64,000 nt of DNA, taken from assembly GCA_016708875.1 (NCBI GenBank), contig JADJFA010000026.1, positions 1 to 64,000 of the forward strand. Direction: 5' to 3'. Source of the stretch: Lewinellaceae bacterium (lineage in GTDB: Bacteria > Bacteroidota > Bacteroidia > Chitinophagales > Saprospiraceae). The position numbers and the translations under genes are program-made. Of the stretch, positions 45,211 to 55,186 are shown piece by piece. The notes under the pieces are model-generated. The model was not told where the DNA came from. It made no database searches and saw nothing but the letters and a program-made list of their open reading frames with translations. The first letter of the stretch is position 1. Each line of letters begins with the position of its first letter.

Positions 45211-45633
45211 TTATTCGCTACCCTCACTAAGATTAGGCCGTTTTTGCTCCTTTTTCTCTTTATCCGGCCTTTCGGTTTCCATTGGATAAGAGTCATTTTC
45301 CCCAAAGTCAGGAAGCAAGCTAGCGGGATGCTCTTTTTCTTCGTTCGGGTCCTTGGGGTCAGGCTTTTTGTAGTTGAAATCCTGATTCGTTTTTTGTTTC
45401 AACATGCTGTCGTCAGACAGTTTGGGCAGGCTGTTTATATCCTTAATCATTTTTTGTAACACATTTTGTGAAGAATCTTTAACCGTAAAGGTTGAGGATT
45501 GAACATCGGATCGTGTTACATGATTTTTAGGAAAAATTATAAGATTCACACTAAAAACGCTCAGACCTCCAGTAGCAACTTGACTTATAACCGCTCTGCC
45601 GCTAGCGTTCCGACTCGACGCTTCTCGCATCAT
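45211..45633 (-). CDS. Hypothetical protein, low-complexity charged C-terminus
   Basis: An open frame of up to 140 aa downstream of the CoA-transferase gene, overlapping its 3' end by 32 bases if the first ATG is used. The C-terminal half is very rich in Lys, Glu, Asp and Pro (PDPKDPNEEKEHP, ERPDKEKKEQKRP). It has no signal peptide, no membrane segment and no family I recognise. A later start is possible. It may be a real small gene, a remnant, or chance; codon use does not settle it by eye. Confidence 0.3.
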   Translation of the reverse strand: MMREASSRNASGRAVISQVATGGLSVFSVNLIIFPKNHVTRSDVQSSTFTVKDSSQNVLQKMIKDINSLPKLSDDSMLKQKTNQDFNYKKPDPKDPNEEKEHPASLLPDFGENDSYPMETERPDKEKKEQKRPNLSEGSE

Positions 45634-46861
45634 CCGGGTGCGCGATGGAGATCACGGTGGGTCGTTCCGGATCACGTTCTCGCAGTTTTTCCAAAAAAAA
45701 CACGGACCCGTATTCGGTCACTACGTAATGGACGTGGGCGCGGGTAGTCACCACACCTGCTCCTGATTTCAACAGGGGCACAATACGCGGGACTCCTTTG
45801 GCGGTGCGTGCCGTGAGCGCGATAATGGGTTTGCCTCCATCAGACAATGCAGCGCCGCGCATAAAGTCCATCTGCCCGCCTACCCCGGAATAGTGGTAAG
45901 TACCAATAGAGTCGGCACAAACCTGGCCCGTAATGTCTATCTCGATGGCGCTGTTGATGGCTACCACCCGCTTATTGCGGCGAATGACTGCGGCTTCGTT
46001 CACATAATCTACGTCCAGAAATACAACCGCCGGGTTGTCGTCCACAAAATCATAGAGCCGCCGGGTGCCAAGCGCGAAGGCGGTCACGGTTTTGCCGGGA
46101 TGGATTTTTTTATACCGGTTGGTCACCACTCCCTTTTCAAGCAAATCCACCAGGCCGTCAGAGAACATTTCGGTGTGAACGCCCAAGTCTTTGTGTTGAT
46201 GCAAACTGCGCAAAACCGCGTCGGGGATGGAGCCAATTCCCATTTGAAGGGTACTTCGGTCCTCAATCAATGCTGCAACTTGTTGTCCGATCTGCAACTC
46301 CGCTGCGCTTAATGCCTCGCCAAACCGCACTTCTTGCAAAGGAGCATCCTGCCAAACCATTGCATGAAAACTACTGCTGTGTATCATGCCATCGCCGTGG
46401 GTGCGCGGTACCTGCGGGTTCACATGCGCTATGACGTGCCGGGCGGCATTGACGGCCGAGCGGGCGATGTCCACCGAAGTACCCAGCGAGCAGTAACCAT
46501 GTGCATCGGGTTCTGACACCTGCACAATAGCCACATCGAGCAGAATGATATTGCGTTTGAACAACTCCGGAATTTCGCTTAAAAAAACCGGCACATAATC
46601 GGCTCGACCTTCATTCACAGCCTGCCGGATACTGCCCGATACAAACAGCGAATTGAAGCGGAAATTGGGATGGTATTGCGGCTTGTCGAGCATTACGTCT
46701 CCGTAAAGGCTGATGGACAACAACTCCACATTGCGCAGGCGTGGGGCCTGTTCGGCAAGTTTTTGGAGCATGTAAATAGGTGTACAGGCACTGCCATGTA
46801 CAAAAACACGCTGACCAGATTGAATAACCTGAAGGGCCTGTTCGGCGGAAACGTAGTTCAT
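45602..46861 (-). CDS. Acetyl-CoA hydrolase/transferase family protein (4-hydroxybutyrate CoA-transferase-like)
   Basis: 419 aa from ATG 46861 (MNYVSAEQALQVIQSG); the upstream 15 codons of the open frame do not match the family. It is a two-domain CoA-transferase with the N-terminal VQVSEPDAHGYCSLGTSVDIARSA, GIGSIPDAVLRSL, the catalytic glutamate in GVHTEMFSDGLVDLLEKG, and the CoA-binding YSGVGGQMDFMRGA. The enzyme moves CoA between acetate or propionate and other short acyl groups. It is isolated and the substrate is not fixed by context. The C-terminus (VISIAHPDDAR) is slightly shorter than usual. The frame is intact. Confidence 0.93.
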   Translation of the reverse strand: MNYVSAEQALQVIQSGQRVFVHGSACTPIYMLQKLAEQAPRLRNVELLSISLYGDVMLDKPQYHPNFRFNSLFVSGSIRQAVNEGRADYVPVFLSEIPELFKRNIILLDVAIVQVSEPDAHGYCSLGTSVDIARSAVNAARHVIAHVNPQVPRTHGDGMIHSSSFHAMVWQDAPLQEVRFGEALSAAELQIGQQVAALIEDRSTLQMGIGSIPDAVLRSLHQHKDLGVHTEMFSDGLVDLLEKGVVTNRYKKIHPGKTVTAFALGTRRLYDFVDDNPAVVFLDVDYVNEAAVIRRNKRVVAINSAIEIDITGQVCADSIGTYHYSGVGGQMDFMRGAALSDGGKPIIALTARTAKGVPRIVPLLKSGAGVVTTRAHVHYVVTEYGSVFFLEKLRERDPERPTVISIAHPDDARSVESER

Positions 46862-47156
46862 TTTAATATTTGATCTTAAATGCAGGATTGATTTTTGGGA
46901 GCACAAAGTTGAGGCTTTTGCTCCGGTTGTAAATCATGCCGCAATTGAGACCAATCAGTGGCTGAAATGATATGAGTCACTCCCAAACCTGAAATGACTC
47001 ACACCCAAAAATCTCTGTAGTGTTTTGTAAACACTTAGCCGAGAATTGATTTTTGCCACTAATTGCACTAATTTCCACTAATTATCTTGCTTAGTTATAT
47101 TAGTTCGTGAAAATTAGTGCAATTAGTGGCAAGGAAACTGGCCTATCCAGGATTTT
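46862..47156. repeat. Repeat-filled gap: ATGAGTCAC motif plus word-type stem-loop
   Basis: No gene seen. ATGAGTCACTCCCAAA (46972-46987) and a second ATGACTCACACCC nearby match the end motif of the dispersed repeat family (copies A and B). A stem-loop at 47053-47132 pairs GCCACTAATTGCACTAATT with AATTAGTGCAATTAGTGGC, reiterating CACTAATT words, just downstream of the GH16 gene that ends at 47157. Confidence 0.6.
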
Positions 47157-48347
47157 TTATTGAAAAACCCGCACATAATCCACAATCATCCGTTGTGGAA
47201 AATTCGTGCTCCCGTCAGGATTTCCCGGCCATTGACCACCTACTGCCACATTGAAAATGAAGAAGAAATCATTATTAAAAGGATATGCAGCAGGCGCAAC
47301 ATCTGTAGGTGTAATTTGGTAAAACTGCACATCGTCCAGCAGCCAAGTGATTTTATCCTGCTCCCAAATGATAGAAAACACATGGAATTCATCGATGAAT
47401 TTAGCGGTGCCGGCTAGTGCTTTTGAGTTGCCAATATACTGGTGCTCACTGGTATTGGCGCCATAATGGATCGTCCCATGAACCCGATTGGGTTGACTTC
47501 CAATCAATTCCATGATGTCTATCTCCCCGCAGGCAGGCCAGTTGACCGTGCTGATATTTCCACCGAGCATCCAAAGCGCAGGCCAAATACCCTGGCCCTC
47601 CGGCAATGCGGCTCGAATATCTATGCGCCCAAACTTAAATTCCTTTTTGCCCTTTGTAATGAGCCGGGAAGAAGTGTAAGCCGAACCGCCAAAACCTTCT
47701 TGTCGGGCTTCAATGATGAGGTTCCCGGCAGAGAAAAAAGTGTTTTCCGGACGGTAGTATTGAAGCTCATTATTGCCCCAGCCCCCTGCGCCGATTTCAA
47801 AGGTCCAGTCATTCAGATTCAAGGAGCTTCCGCTGAATTCATCTTGCCAAACCAGCGTTTTGCCCGGGTATGTCTCCGGTGTTGAATAGCCAGTGGCGGG
47901 AATATTGAAAGGATTGTCCGCGTCGTCGTTTCGCAGGATCACCGTGGCGCGTTCGCGGGAGAGGGTTGCATTCACGGGGTTCAGCAACAAGACAATAAAT
48001 CTTTCATCTGGCTCAAGCACCCCGTCCCCTTTAATTTGAACCACAATATTCTTTTCAGTTTCCCCGGCTAAAAAGATCAGTTCGCCATCCGTTTTCCCGA
48101 CATAGTCCGAACCCGCTTTTGCAGTGCTGTCAATCGTTGCAAAATTGACCAGCACATTGTTGCTGGAGGCCGCTGAAAGGGTGACTTTCACTGACACACT
48201 GCCATTTACAGCACCTTCCAATTCCGACAGGTCTGCGATTGAAATGGACGGGAGGCTGGGTTGCGCTGGATCCGGATCTTTTTTGCAGGCTGCGAAGAAA
48301 AAAAGCCCCGACAACAAAAGAGCAGTAGTTATTCTTAGAAAAGTCAT
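47157..48347 (-). CDS. GH16 beta-glucanase (laminarinase-like) lipoprotein with Calx-beta domain
   Basis: About 396 aa from ATG 48347. The lipobox FFFAACKK marks a lipoprotein. A Calx-beta-type domain follows (DYVGKTDGELIFLAGETEKNIVV, PDERFIVLLLNP, about residues 45-125). The GH16 catalytic domain has WGNNELQYYRPEN and the active-site motif GEIDIMELIG with the two catalytic glutamates. The ExDxxE spacing with Met, and the WGNNELQYY loop, are typical of beta-1,3-glucanases acting on laminarin. It ends in VDYVRVFQ as the family does. Last gene of the Sus-type operon. The frame is intact. Confidence 0.93.
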   Translation of the reverse strand: MTFLRITTALLLSGLFFFAACKKDPDPAQPSLPSISIADLSELEGAVNGSVSVKVTLSAASSNNVLVNFATIDSTAKAGSDYVGKTDGELIFLAGETEKNIVVQIKGDGVLEPDERFIVLLLNPVNATLSRERATVILRNDDADNPFNIPATGYSTPETYPGKTLVWQDEFSGSSLNLNDWTFEIGAGGWGNNELQYYRPENTFFSAGNLIIEARQEGFGGSAYTSSRLITKGKKEFKFGRIDIRAALPEGQGIWPALWMLGGNISTVNWPACGEIDIMELIGSQPNRVHGTIHYGANTSEHQYIGNSKALAGTAKFIDEFHVFSIIWEQDKITWLLDDVQFYQITPTDVAPAAYPFNNDFFFIFNVAVGGQWPGNPDGSTNFPQRMIVDYVRVFQ

Positions 48348-48373
48348 GTGGTTGATAATTTTTTGTGAATTGT

Positions 48374-49200
48374 TTAAAATGTATAAACCCGAACATAATC
48401 CACCTCCATGCGTCGCGGCCAAATGGTTTCATCCACCCCTTTCATCGCACCCCAATTGCCCCCAACCGCCAGATTCAGAATGAGGTGAAAACTTTGGTCA
48501 AAAGGCCACTCGGAGCTTGTTTTATTTTGATTCAAAAAGGTATTGTACCGCACGTCGTCTACGAAAAAATCCATTCGGTCCGGACGCCATTCCACCGCAT
48601 ACACATGAAATGCAGATTCGGTGTCGGGCAAGAAAAACCCGCGCGTATTTTCTGTGCCTTTGGTGTTGGTAAAGGCGGCAGTGTGGGCCGTAGCATACAC
48701 CGTATCTGATTTAAAACCAATGTGTTCCATGATATCCACCTCACCGCTGTGCGGCCAGCCTCCATACTTCCATTCCGTTGGCAACATCCAAAAAGCCGCC
48801 CAGGTACCCCTTCCTCCCGGACATTTTATCCTTGCTTCCATGCGGCCATACTTCCAGTCGCCCTTGTTTTTTGAAACAAGCCGGGCAGAGGTATAGTTTT
48901 TGTTTTCCAGCCATTTTTCGCGCCTTGCCTCAATCAGGAGCAGGCCATTTTCCACCCGGGCATTTTCTGAGCGATGTGCCGTGTAGTATTGCAGTTCATT
49001 ATTACCCCAGCCACAGAGATTCGGACATCCAGAACCAAGATCATAGCCCCATTTGGTACTGTCGGGCAAACCTGATCTATTGAATTCGTCCTGCCACACC
49101 AGCTTACGCTCGAGGGCCCCTCGGATGTATTGGGCACTGCACATTTCTGCTGCAGTCCAAAAAAACTGAGCAAAAGCAGTGATTTAAACGGAAAATCCAT
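48374..49200 (-). CDS. GH16 beta-glucanase (laminarinase-like), frameshifted near start
   Basis: About 275 aa. The body is a second GH16 catalytic domain, LVWQDEFNRSGLPDSTKWGY, GWGNNELQYYTAHR, active site HSGEVDIMEHIG, and VDYVRVYTF at the end. The start at 49200 (MDFPFKSLLLLSFFG) encodes a signal or lipoprotein leader in another frame. One missing base near 49108 separates it from LERKLVWQDEF. It sits 26 bases upstream of the first GH16 gene. The two enzymes probably work together, one longer and anchored through the Calx-beta domain, one minimal. Confidence 0.9.
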
Positions 49201-49210
49201 AAAAAAAGGC

Positions 49211-50036
49211 TCAGATTTTCACCAAAGTAAACTCGAACCATCCCTGAGCAGGCGTTCCATCCTGATTACGGATGGGGGAACGAAGCACCAGTTCTGTTCT
49301 CTGTCAGCGAGGCAATATCATAGACAGATCCAGAATCCCAGGTTCCGATAAAGGTGCCGGCGGGCAAAATGATCTGATCTAAACCGCCATCGCCCGTACC
49401 TTTTGAGATGAGCCAAGTCAGGTTCGCAGGGGGCGTATATGGCACGGCGGCATAACCGTTCCAGGGGTCAACAGAAAAGCCATTGTTGTTGTATTCAAAC
49501 TTCCCACCCTCAAAGTAAAAGCAGTATTGATCGTCGTATTGCGCATCCTGCAAGCCGTTTACGGGCGACTTATACCACTCCTCCGAACCAGGAACAGGGC
49601 CGACCCGAATTGCTTCTGCAGCATGAGTGAATGTCCAGCATTTGCCCGGGCTACCACAGTCGCCCGTAAGCAAACTAAGCATTGGATCGCAACCAGCATC
49701 TTTAGTGATGCTCACGACCTTACTGCTTTTCGAAACACCACCACCGCCTTCACCCGCTCCATATAGTGTAATGACATAATCGCCCGCATTGGTGTAAAAC
49801 ACCGTATCAACCGCACGTTTCGACCTCGCAGGGATGCCCCCTGGGAAGTCGAACGTGTGGTCAAAAAAGCCCGTGGACAAATTTGTTACGATGATACTGT
49901 TAGAGTCGCCGTTCATATATTCAACTGAAAACGTAGGCGCTGCAGGTTGTGCAGGTAAATCTATATCGTTTTCCTCATAAGGGGTGCAAGCGGCCAGCGC
50001 CAGCAAAAAAGCGAGCAGAGAAAGTATATTTTTCAT
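49211..50036 (-). CDS. PKD-like surface glycan-binding lipoprotein (frameshift near C-terminus)
   Basis: About 274 aa. The lipoprotein signal ends LALAACTPY. A PKD-type fold follows (NSIIVTNLSTGFFDHTFDFPGG, NAGDYVITLYGAGEGG), then a C-terminal beta-sandwich with the Trp/Asp motif CWTFTHAAEAIRVGPVPGSEEWY. This resembles surface glycan-binding proteins encoded after SusD. A shift near 49305 ends the current frame early; the true C-terminus (SPIRNQDGTPAQGWFEFTLVKI) lies in the next frame to 49211. It lies between susD and the GH16 genes, so it is likely to hold the glucan at the cell surface. Confidence 0.75.
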
Positions 50037-50087
50037 GCGTTTTATACCCGAAATCCCGTTTCGGGAAGCGTTTAGTTTGTGAGTGAA

Positions 50088-50202
50088 TGTTTGGATTTAC
50101 GATTTTGGATTTTGGATTTACGATTATTTTGATTCGAAGAAGGCAAGATTCTGGCCTTTTTCGGATCAAAATAATCGTAAATCGTAAATCGTAAATCGCA
50201 AA
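50088..50202. repeat. Word-type stem-loop between susD and the PKD lipoprotein
   Basis: TTTACGATTTTGGATTTTGG words on the left and AATCGTAAATCGTAAATCG words on the right pair around GAAGGCAAGATTCTGGCCTTTTTCGG. The same ATCGTAAAT word is used at 24005-24117. It begins at the SusD stop, so it may lower expression of downstream genes relative to susCD. Confidence 0.65.
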
Positions 50203-51722
50203 TCAATTGTATCCCGGATTTTGCCGGATTGCGCCATTCGTGGCCTGCACCTGTGATTGTGGCACCGGAAATAAATTGTGTGTTCCTTCAAGATAACCCA
50301 AGGGACCGAGCACAGCCTGTCCACGACCGGTACGCACGAGGTCGAAAAAGCGATGCCCTTCTAGGCCCAACTCAATACGCCGTTCGCGATAGATGGCATC
50401 CAGCAATGCCTGGCCAGAAGCGGTGATGTCGGGTAAAATACCCACTGCGTTGCCTCTTGCGCGGGCACGAACCCGATTCAGCGAGGTACGCGCGCCGCCT
50501 TCGTTGTTATTCTGAGCAGCCGCTTCGGCATGCATCAACAAAACATCCGAAAACCGGATCACGCGGTCATTTGTGCCGCCATTCACATTGACATCGCCGA
50601 ATGGTGCGTCTTCACTTTTGTAGGTGAAATTCTTTTTCGGATAATAGTCATGGGGAAAGCCACCAGTCGCTTCTTTGGTGAAAATGCCCCGGTCGCCCAT
50701 TGCATCTCCAACCCGGAACACGGTGCTTTTCAGGCGCGGATCTTCAAAGCCTTCTTTAAAGAACTCCTGCACAAAATCTTCCGTTGGAATGTTGAAACCA
50801 TAGCCTTCAAATTGCCCGCGTGCCCGTTGATATACAGAAGTAAAAGTGCCCTCATTGGCGCCATTATCATAATTCCCACCCGAGGCATTCATGTACTGAA
50901 TTTCAAAAACAGACTCTGCGTTGTTTTCTCCAGCTTGAGTGAATATTGTAGCATAATCCGTAACCAACTGATACTCATTGGAAATAATGACTTCATTGGC
51001 GATTGCCTCGGCTTCGGCCCAGCGTTCTTGCCAGAGGTAACTTTTGGCTAAGAGCGACTGCGCTGCGCCTTTGGTTATACGACCCAGGTCTGCCAGCGCA
51101 TAAGCACTGCGAAGTGGCAGACTGGATGCTGCAGTTTGAAGATCGGATTCAATGAGTGCCCATACTTCGGAGGCTGGGGCGCGTGGCAGGTTGTATTCGC
51201 TTGGGGCGAGCACGTGATCTGCCAAAGGAACATCACCGAACATGGTGACCAAATTGAAGAAAAACCAGGCACGGATGAAGTGGGCTTCGCCCAAAATACG
51301 GTTTTTCAACACTCCATCCATTTCGATACCGGGTACCCGTTCCAACACGACATTGGCGCGGTATATACCCTGGTAGTTGGCCGACCACTCCGTCTCCAGA
51401 TTGGCGGTGTTGGTGGGTCCCCGGAAGGTTTCGAGTTGGAGTATCTGGTTGCCATCGTTGTCTCCAGAGCCTCCTTTGATGGCATCGTCGGACATGATAT
51501 CCCCCAAAACCAGCGAAAGTGTACACCGCCGCCGTTTGGGTCAGCCTCAAATTGAAGGGGCGCGTACGCTGCATTCACGGCTGCAATAGCATCCGCCGGA
51601 GTGCGGTAAAAGTTTTCCTCTGTAGAGCCAACGAGTGGTTTACGATCCAGGAAATCTTTCTGGCAAGCGCTGGGAAGCAGGGCTGCCAATGTGATGATTA
51701 TGAAAAGTTTATGCTGTTTCAT
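50203..51722 (-). CDS. SusD/RagB-family outer-membrane glycan-binding lipoprotein (frameshifted)
   Basis: About 505 aa. The lipoprotein leader ends LPSACQKDFLD from ATG 51722 (MKQHKLF). ENFYRTPADAIAAVNAAYAPLQ and, after one missing T near 51503, LGDIMSDDAIKGGSGDNDG are normal SusD N-terminal elements. GEAHFIRAWFFFNLVTMFGDVPL, LLMHAEAAAQ and the C-terminal RRIELGLEGHRFFDLVRTG plus LFPVPQSQVQATNGAIRQNPGY are family signatures. SusD caps the SusC barrel and delivers oligosaccharide. The frame breaks once only. Confidence 0.93.
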
Positions 51723-51754
51723 ATTTTTATTTTTTTCGAAAATGGGCAAATTTT

Positions 51755-51880
51755 ATGGTTGATAAGGGTTTATGGGGTTGATGAGGGTTTATTTTTTATA
51801 CTCGATTAGAGGAAGATTTCTGCTTTTCGAGCGAAAAAAATAAACCCTAATCAACCCTATAAACCCTCATCAACCTATTG
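51755..51880. repeat. Word-type stem-loop between susC and susD
   Basis: GGTTGATAAGGGTTTATGGGG words on the left, AACCCTAATCAACCCTATAAACCC words on the right, and a central loop of about 40 nt. The same words are used in the cbb3 cluster hairpins (34891, 36160). Confidence 0.65.
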
Positions 51881-54800
51881 TTAAAACGTCACACTTACGC
51901 CACCCAAAAGCACCCTTGCCTGTGGGTAAAAACCTCTGTCCACACCGGCATTCAAAGCGCCTCCATAAGCGCCAATTTCAGGATCCATACCGGAGTACTT
52001 CGTGAATGTGAACAAATTCTGCGCAGAAACGTACACCCTGAACTTTTCAAATTTCATCTTTTTCAAAAGCGATTGCGGGAGCGCATAACCCAATTGCACA
52101 TTTTTCAAACGGAGGTAGGAACCGTCCTCTACAAAGCGATCACTTACACGGGCATTCTGGTTTGGGTCAAGCAAATTTACCCGTGGCTCAAAATTAGAGG
52201 TACCAGGCCCAGTCCAACGATTTAACACCGAAACCGGGCGGTTTACGTAATTGAAATCATACCGTACGGTAGCATTGTAGATATCATTTCCCTGTGTGCC
52301 CTGGAGGAAGATACCCAGATCGAACCCTTTAAACTCAAAATCAATCGTCACACCATAAGCGATGTCAGGCGAAGGATTGCCGATGTAGGTTTGGTCAGCG
52401 TTGGTAATAAACCCGTCACCGTTCAGATCTTTGAAGCGGATATCGCCGGGCGCCGTGTTTTCGTTTTGAAAAGCAGCACTTTCGACCTCTTGCTGATTCT
52501 GGAAAACACCGTCGGTTACATAGCCGAAAAATGACCCAATAGGTTGCCCAACCTCTGTTTTGGTCACATCAGCGTTGCCTGATTGCACACGGCCAGCGAA
52601 GATTGGCTCACCACCAGCGCCAAGGCTTGTCACCTCATTTTTCACAAAAGCGATGTTGCCCCCAATGCTGTATTTGAATGCGCGATCGCGGTTGCGGTAA
52701 TTGGCCGAAAGTTCCAATCCGCGGTTCTTCACACTGGCAACGTTGGTCACAGGCGCAGCTGTTCCCGGGGTAAGCGGAATGGGCGCGGCGTACAACATAT
52801 CCAGGGTGTTTTTGAGGTAATAATCACCTGTGAACGACACGCGACCGTTCCAGAACTCGGCATCCACCCCAAAGTCTGTCTGTTCTATGGTTTCCCATTT
52901 CAAATCCGGGTTGGCGGAAGTCAGTGCGACACTGCCGTTGGTGATCACCTGGTCGGGGCCAAAAGTGTAATTCTGACCGGGAAAAACGATGGTAGTGTAA
53001 CCGTAGTTACCGATTTGGTCGTTGCCATTTCGTCCCCAGGAAGCGCGGAATTTCAGGAAATTAACCAGATTGCTTTTCCAAAAATCCTCCCGACTCAGGA
53101 TCCAGCCTGCGGAAACAGAGGGGAAGTATCCAAAACGATTGTTCGCGCCAAATTTGGAGGAACCGTCTGCACGGAAGCTTGCGCTGAACAGGTATTTACT
53201 TTCGAACTCATAGTTGGCACGTCCAAAAAACGATCTCCAGGCCGACTCGCTCGCGCCACCATAGGCACTTTGCGATGCAATTGGATCAATGGTATTGGAG
53301 ATGTACGCATCCTTAGGATCATTCGAGGGCAGATTTGTATTTGCGCCACCGTTGTATTCATGGCTGCTTTCGATGGTCGAGGTGCCGGCTGTGAGTGCCA
53401 GATCATGGCGTTCAGCAAAAATTTTGCGCCAGGTCAGCACATTTTCCCACTGCCAGTTTTTCCAGGTGTTGTTGTTCACAACCACCGAGTTGACCGCTCT
53501 TTTCTCTCCTCCAGGCGCATCGGCCAATACAGGATCATTGCTCAGGTCAAATCTTGGGTAAAAAACATCCTGTTTTGCAAACGTCGCGTCTACACTATAG
53601 GAAGACCGAAACGTAAGGCTTGGCATCAATTTTACTTCTCCAAAAACCAAACCCACCACCCGGTCAGAGTGCCAGGTATCATAGGTTTGCTCAATGGCAT
53701 TTACTGGATTGGTAATGTCCGTGTCTGCATAGCGCGAGTAGGCATACGTGCCATTGGATTTGCGCACTGGTGTGACCGGGTCCATGTTTAAAGCCCGTAT
53801 CAGCGGGGTGTTGAATTCCTGATTCTCTACCAACCCATTGCGGGTGAGTGACGTGAAATTAATATTGGTGCCAAGAGTCAGCCAGTCTTTCACTTCGTTG
53901 GTTCCACTTGCCCGCACCGTATATCTCTGAAAATCAGACTTATCTCCGCCCACAATACCATTTGATTGAACACATTGCCGGACAAAAGCATAACTGCTTT
54001 TTTGCGTCCCACCGTTCAGACTGAGTTGGTGACTACTCATTGGAGCATCGTTAAAAATGGCATCTAACCAATCGGTGCCCTCGCCCAATGCATCTGGATT
54101 GGCAAATTCAGGCAGCGGCGCAACCCCTGCTGCCACATGCGCCTCATTGGAAAGGATGGCGTACTCGCGCGCAGAAAGCAGATTGGTGGTTTTCCAGGGA
54201 CTTTGGGTACCGTAGTAGGCCTCATAACTGATCTTGCCTGCCTGATTTTTCGAACCTGATTTGGTCGTGATCAGCACCACTCCATTGCCACCCCGTGCGC
54301 CATAAATGGCTGCCGAGGCGCCGTCTTTCAGAATGTTGATGGTTTGAATGTCGTTCGGGTTGAGGAAATCCAATCCACTGACCGGAATTCCATCCACAAT
54401 ATAAAGTGGATCGGAACTGCCGATGGAACTCGTGCCCCGTACCCGGACGGTGAGCGCACTGCCGGGTGAGCCGCTGTTTTGTGCCACAGAGACCCCAGCC
54501 ACACGGCCTTGCAGGGCCTGCTCCGTGCGTAGCACCGGTAATTCGGAGATCTCCTCCGCAGTGATGGACGATACTGCGCCACTGATGCTGCTTCGTTTTT
54601 GCGAGCCGTAGCCTACTACGACGACTTCATCCAGTACGGCGTTATTTTCCTGAAGCAAAATGACGAACTCGCGCTGTTTCGCAACAGCGATTTCCTGGGA
54701 CAAATACCCCGTGTAGGAGATCACCAGCACAGCATCCTCGCTGGACACTTCGAGCCGAAATCGCCCTTCGATATCCGTGAAATGGCCCAGCGAAGCACCT

Positions 54801-54930
54801 TTCAAAAAACGGTCGCGCCAATAATGGGATCACCGTTTGCAGCATCTGTAATCACGCCAGAGATGGGGATTTGAGCGGCAGCCACAAGGCAAAAGTAGAA
54901 AGAGAATGGGTAGATAAGATTTCTGATTGT
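51881..54930 (-). CDS. SusC/RagA-family TonB-dependent outer-membrane transporter (frameshifted near start)
   Basis: More than 1,000 aa. The main frame (51881-54805) contains the CarboxypepD_reg-like domain, the TonB-box-like DEVVVVGYGSQKRSSISGAVSSI, the plug motif VRVRGTSSIGSSDPLYIVDGIPVSGLDFLNPNDIQTINILKDGASAAIYGARGGNGVVLITTK in part, and the barrel. One missing T near 54806 joins it to the upstream IPISGVITDAANGDPIIGAT. A signal segment before that reads LVAAAQ; its start codon cannot be resolved because of a further likely break, so the 5' end given is approximate. SusC carries glucan oligomers across the outer membrane and pairs with SusD, the next gene. Confidence 0.93.
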
Positions 54931-54946
54931 TGTAATTTAATGAAGC

Positions 54947-55173
54947 ATGGAGTCACCCCAATTTTCTAACAAAATAAAAACCTCAAGTAAAAACATCAAA
55001 AAAGCAGTACTTCTCCCCATGTAGCGTAATTTGAACCACAAAAGGCACATAAGGACACAAAAGACCTTATCGTACTACTTTTGTGTTCTTTTGTGCCTTC
55101 TAATTCAACCTATGTCAAGTTTGATGTTGCAACGTAACGGATCTTTAATGTTAAAAAATTCGGGGTGACTCAT
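54947..55173. repeat. Dispersed repeat copy B with terminal inverted repeats
   Basis: Ends ATGGAGTCACCCCAATTTT (54947-54965) and AATTCGGGGTGACTCAT (55157-55173) are inverted repeats with one or two changes. The interior matches copy A (15913-16283) almost base for base at both flanks (CTCAAGTAAAAACATC..., TGTCAAGTTTGATGTTGCAACG), but has a different central palindrome (AAGGACACAAAAGACC / GTGTTCTTTTGTGCC). About 227 bp, no coding capacity, MITE-like. Confidence 0.68.
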
Positions 55174-55186
55174 GTAAGGAGCCGAA

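Noticed and set aside
52583..53791. 402-aa open frame on the plus strand opposite susC
   Set aside because: It is fully antisense to a well-supported SusC barrel, has no recognisable motif, and its sequence follows from SusC codon bias.
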